DNA of 64,000 nt from Ailanthus altissimus (lineage: Eukaryota; Streptophyta; Magnoliopsida; Sapindales; Simaroubaceae). Position 1 is the first letter of the stretch, and each line of letters opens with the position of its first letter. The translations under genes were made by a program, and so were the position numbers. Location: positions 4,538,001 to 4,602,000 of the forward strand of contig OX327694.1 of assembly GCA_946807835.1 (NCBI GenBank), in the 5' to 3' direction. Of the stretch, positions 60,474-64,000 are shown piece after piece. Below the pieces are notes generated by a model, which was not told where the DNA came from, searched no databases, and saw only the letters and a list, made by a program, of their open reading frames with translations.

Positions 60474-61102
60474 TGTTAGAAGTGGAAGTAGATAAATAAA
60501 TAATAAAATTTAAGTAATATAATATAAAATAATTAATTAAAAATTAAAGAGAGAAAGATAGAAAAAGAATATATATAATTTGTGTGGTTCGGTAATTTAT
60601 TTACGTTCACGACGGATTAAAATCACTCACTCTTATTATTGAATCTCAAAACACTCACAAATTATGTATTTTACAAAAAAAAATTCACAAAAAAAATATT
60701 CTCTCTTGCAATTTATAAATTTTCTCTCACTAAAAATTACAAAATATATTTAATCACTAAAATTTCTTAGGTTATGTTTACAAGCCAATAGAGAACGTTT
60801 ATATAAGATTTAGGATAACTTAGGTTTATCCTAAATTTGTGAGAGCCGTATTAGAGAGTCTTGGAATCATTGGGAGACAAAACAAGTTATTTAAAAATGA
60901 AAAACTCTTTCTCGCGCTAGGCATTGTGGCGCTAGTCACCTAGCGCCACAACGCTCAAGACCTGGTCGCCACGACACTCACACCTGGGCACTGTCTTTTG
61001 TGTCTTTCACCTCCTTTCGCTTCCGTCTTTAATCTTCACACCCAACGCACTTAACTTATTCTCTAAATTATATCTCAATAATTTTTAATTAATATTTTCA
61101 CA
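60474..61102 (-). mobile_element. Solo LTR of the copia-2 family
   Basis: Opens TGTTAGAAGTGGAAG and closes ATATTTTCACA, following the copia-2 LTR in order (cggtaatttatttacgttc, TATA-like 'tttatataag', GC-rich segment 60912-60998, 'aatttttaattaatat'). Flanks ctttg (60469-60473) and cttta (61103-61107) differ at one base. No internal region. Confidence 0.75.
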
Positions 61103-61183
61103 CTTTAGCTTATACATTGTCATCTTCATCTTACAAAGATCAATTGTTTTGTTCAATCAGAAAAAAAAAATCTAGCTGGGATA

Positions 61184-61616
61184 TGTAGAGAATAATAGAG
61201 CACAAATGAAATACTTTTATTAATATAACAAACTCAAAACTTACAAATTTTAAAAATTCTCACTCTCTCAAACTTACAACACAACACTCACACACTCTTT
61301 GTTGAGCTTATTATTTGCTCAATTCTCTAACACATTAAACTCTAAACAATTGATCAAATACTTGATCAACTCTTTATTCTTAATTTGCTTACTTGCAAAA
61401 CCAAATAAGGGATGGGAGTATTTATACTTAGTTTCAACAAATCAAAATCACACAAATAAAATAATATAAAAATTTATTAACCACACAAATTTATAATGTT
61501 TATCTCCTTAATTATTAATATCTTACCTAATCTAGAAACTTCAAGAATTAGGCTTGTAAATATTAGAGTTAATCTTGGGCTTGGTATTAATTTAATTTGG
61601 TGTTGTAATTTTAACA
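61184..61616 (-). repeat. 3' LTR of a copia element extending right
   Basis: Opens TGTAGAGAATAATAG and closes GTAATTTTAACA; next to it is 'ctttccctt', the complement of a polypurine tract, and then copia RNase H. The matching 5' LTR lies outside the window. Confidence 0.65.
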
Positions 61617-64000
61617 CTTTCCCTTAACACCAACTTTCGTTCTGCTAACTACGTTGAGTTTTCTTCGAAACTTTTTGAACTTATCAACACCCAAGCCTTT
61701 TATGAACAAATCAGCCACTTGATCTTCGGTCTTAACATACAGCAACTCAATTTCTCCTTGCAAAACTTTCTCCTGGATAAAGTGATAATGCACCTCCACA
61801 TGCATTGTTCTTGCATGAAAAACTGGATTTTCTGCCAAACAAATTGCTGACCGATTATCACAATATATTGACACTTTATAATCTCTTGGCTGATGTAAAT
61901 CCTCCATCAATTGCATCAACAATGTACTTTCTTGAGCTATCATTGCTGCTGCTCTGTACTCAGCTTCAGTAGTTGACAATGATATAGTTGGTTGCCTTTT
62001 ACTGCACCAAAAGACTGTTCCTGAACCAATCTTGAAAAAATACCCAGTGGTCGAACGTCGTGTGTCATGATCTTCAGCATAGTCAGCATCACAATAGCCA
62101 ACTATTTTACAATCTTGGTCTTTCTTATAGAAGAGACCGTAGTCAATTGTGCCTCTCACATATCTCAATATCCATCGAGCTGTATCTAAGTGAGGTTTCT
62201 TAGGATTTTACATATATCAACTTATTACTTCAACTGTTAAGAAATGTCTGGTCGAGTCAATATCAAATAAATGAGACTTCCTACCAGTTGTCGATACATA
62301 GTTCCATTTTCTAAATCCTTTCCTAATAACCACACAACTTGGCATTGGCTTCTAGCGGTGTTGAAATAGGCTTGCACTCTAGCATCCCAAATTTCTGCAA
62401 CAAATCTTTGGCATATTTTTGTTGTCCTAAAAAAATCCTCTCTACTGTCCGAGTAACTTCGAGCCCAAGGAAATGTTTAAGTTGTCCAAGCTCTTTCATC
62501 TGGAAACGAACTACCAAATTCTCTCTTGTTCGACGAATCTCTTCTTCATCATCTCCAGTGATAATTAAGTCATCCACATATACCAACACAATTGCAAGTT
62601 TCTTTCCATTAGCTTTGACAAACAAGCTCGAATCAGCTGGTGCTATAGAGTAACCACCATGTGTTAGAAATTCTCCAATTTTACCATACCACGCCCTTGG
62701 AGCTTGCTTTAATCCATACAATGCCTTTCTCAATTTACACACATAATCAGGATGAATTTTACTTTCAAATCCAATTGGTTGAATCATATATATCTCCCGA
62801 TCTAACTCTCTATGTAGAAAAGCATTCATTACGTCCATTTGCCACAATATTCAACCTTTGCTAGCTGCCAATGCAAGTAGAACTCATACTGTGGTGATCT
62901 TGGCTACTGGACTAAACGTTTCATCATAGTCTAGTCCATACTGTTTAGAAAATCCTCGAGCTACCAACCGAGCTCTATACCTCTCCACCGATCCATCAGG
63001 ACGCCTTTTGATCTTATACACCCACTTACAAGATATAGGTTTCACGTCCTTTGACTTTGACACTAAATCCCAAGTTTGATTTTGCTCTAATGCTATGATT
63101 TCTTCTTCCATAGCTTTAATCCATTCAGAGCTCTATGATGCTTCTTCAAAATTCTAAGGTTCCTTAACATTTTCCTCTTTCGTCATAGCCGCATTAGCAT
63201 ATTTGGGATTAGGCTTTCGTATTCTTATTGACCTTCAAGGATGAGACTGAGGGGTTGCAGGTTTTGCTCCTTCATATTTGGCCTCCGTTGTTGGTTGTTG
63301 ATAAATGCCAGTTTGCCAAAGACTTTGAGTTGTCTCTTGCTCGATGTTGTCATCACTGCTTCCATTATTAAGGTCTTCTTAACTCGGTTGGATTTCAACA
63401 ATTTGCTCATCTATCTTTTGTTGTAGTCGTTCTTCTATTTCTTTTAAATCTGGAAGCTCCTCTTTTTGTGGCGACCACCATAAAGATGCTTCATCAAACA
63501 CCACATTCCTTTATCTGTAGTATCGCCTATTAGTAGGGTCACAACATTTCCATCCTTTGCGTTGGTTATCATATTCAACAAAGATACACCTGATTACCTT
63601 TTTGTCGAATTTATTTCTCAGGTGATTTGGCACAAACATATAGCATATACAACCAAATACTCGAAAATGACTCACTGTAGGTTTCATATCCCACAACTTC
63701 TCAAAGGGTGATATGAACCCTAACCTTGGTTGAGGAAGCCTATTAATCACGTGAGTTGCAGTCTTTATTTCTTCGGCCTAAAATCTTTCTGGTACATTTT
63801 TTGCGTGCAACATACTTCTACAAATCTCTGCAAGATGCCGATTCTTCCTTTTTGCAACACCATTTTATTGTAGCATATTGGCACATGTGAACTGATGTCG
63901 TATCTTATTTTCTCGAAGATATTGTGAGAACTCATCAGAGGTATATTCTCCTCCATTATCTGTGCAGAGACAATGAATCTTCTTTCCGACTTTTCCTTCA
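61617..64000 (-). pseudogene. Copia pol (integrase, RT, RNase H), cut by window edge
   Basis: On the minus strand: integrase end (63956-63511, with FSHFRVFGCICYMFVPNHLRNKFDKK split), linker, reverse transcriptase start EQNQTWDLVSKSKDVKP (63111-62884, RARLVARGFSKQYGLDYDETFSPVAK), then [18 protein letters not shown] and [13 protein letters not shown] (62847-62323), and RNase H (62168-61611, [49 protein letters not shown]). Frame changes between 62323 and 62168 and several stops mean it is defective. Sequence differs clearly from D and copia-2, so it is another copia lineage. Gag and protease are beyond the right edge. Confidence 0.82.

Overview
This window is AT-rich plant nuclear DNA from a eudicot. 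It carries a class III secretory peroxidase with the usual four-exon layout, an APO-family organelle RNA-binding protein and plant-type ubiquitin-like genes. These are scattered in a mass of Ty1/copia and Ty3/gypsy retrotransposons, solo LTRs and small non-autonomous elements. Species cannot be fixed from the sequence. No bacterial operon, CRISPR, rRNA or tRNA gene is visible.

Left third (1-24 kb), relatively gene-rich: a large LTR-like repeat (240-2190), a probable Tekay/Del solo LTR (2192-4839), a two-exon APO gene (6119-7229), a decayed RNase H fragment (8160-8650), a 99-aa ubiquitin-like (UBL) gene (9440-9739), a triple-UBL gene on the minus strand (10270-11028), a TRIM element (12916-13330), an intact peroxidase gene (14427-15803), a degenerate gypsy/Tat element with two internal tandem arrays (19315-22490), and a two-UBL gene (23301-23777).

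Middle and right (24-64 kb), almost all retrotransposon: copia element A (24158-29251, TSD ttaat) with an inverted LTR-like repeat inside; copia element D (30526-35502, TSD atata) whose polyprotein is one unbroken frame cut only by 11 stop codons; an older copia cluster (36885-45200) hosting a solo LTR (37185-38270, TSD tttat) and copia-2 (39387-44864, TSD taaac); a peroxidase pseudogene (46117-46945) beside a block duplicated at 58137-58855; an old copia (47716-58135) with at least three nested insertions; a solo LTR (60474-61102); and a copia running off the right edge (61184-64000), all on the minus strand after 36.9 kb.

Functionally, the live-looking genes are the APO gene (organelle RNA metabolism), three UBL genes and one peroxidase (cell wall/apoplast redox). 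The rest is a layered record of transposition, tandem and segmental duplication, solo-LTR formation and mutational decay. The signals most worth following are a GC-rich module placed just upstream of the TATA box in several different LTR families, the stop-only decay of element D, a hairpin series with the TATA box in a loop in D's LTR, and a diglycine-plus-one tail on the triple-UBL protein.
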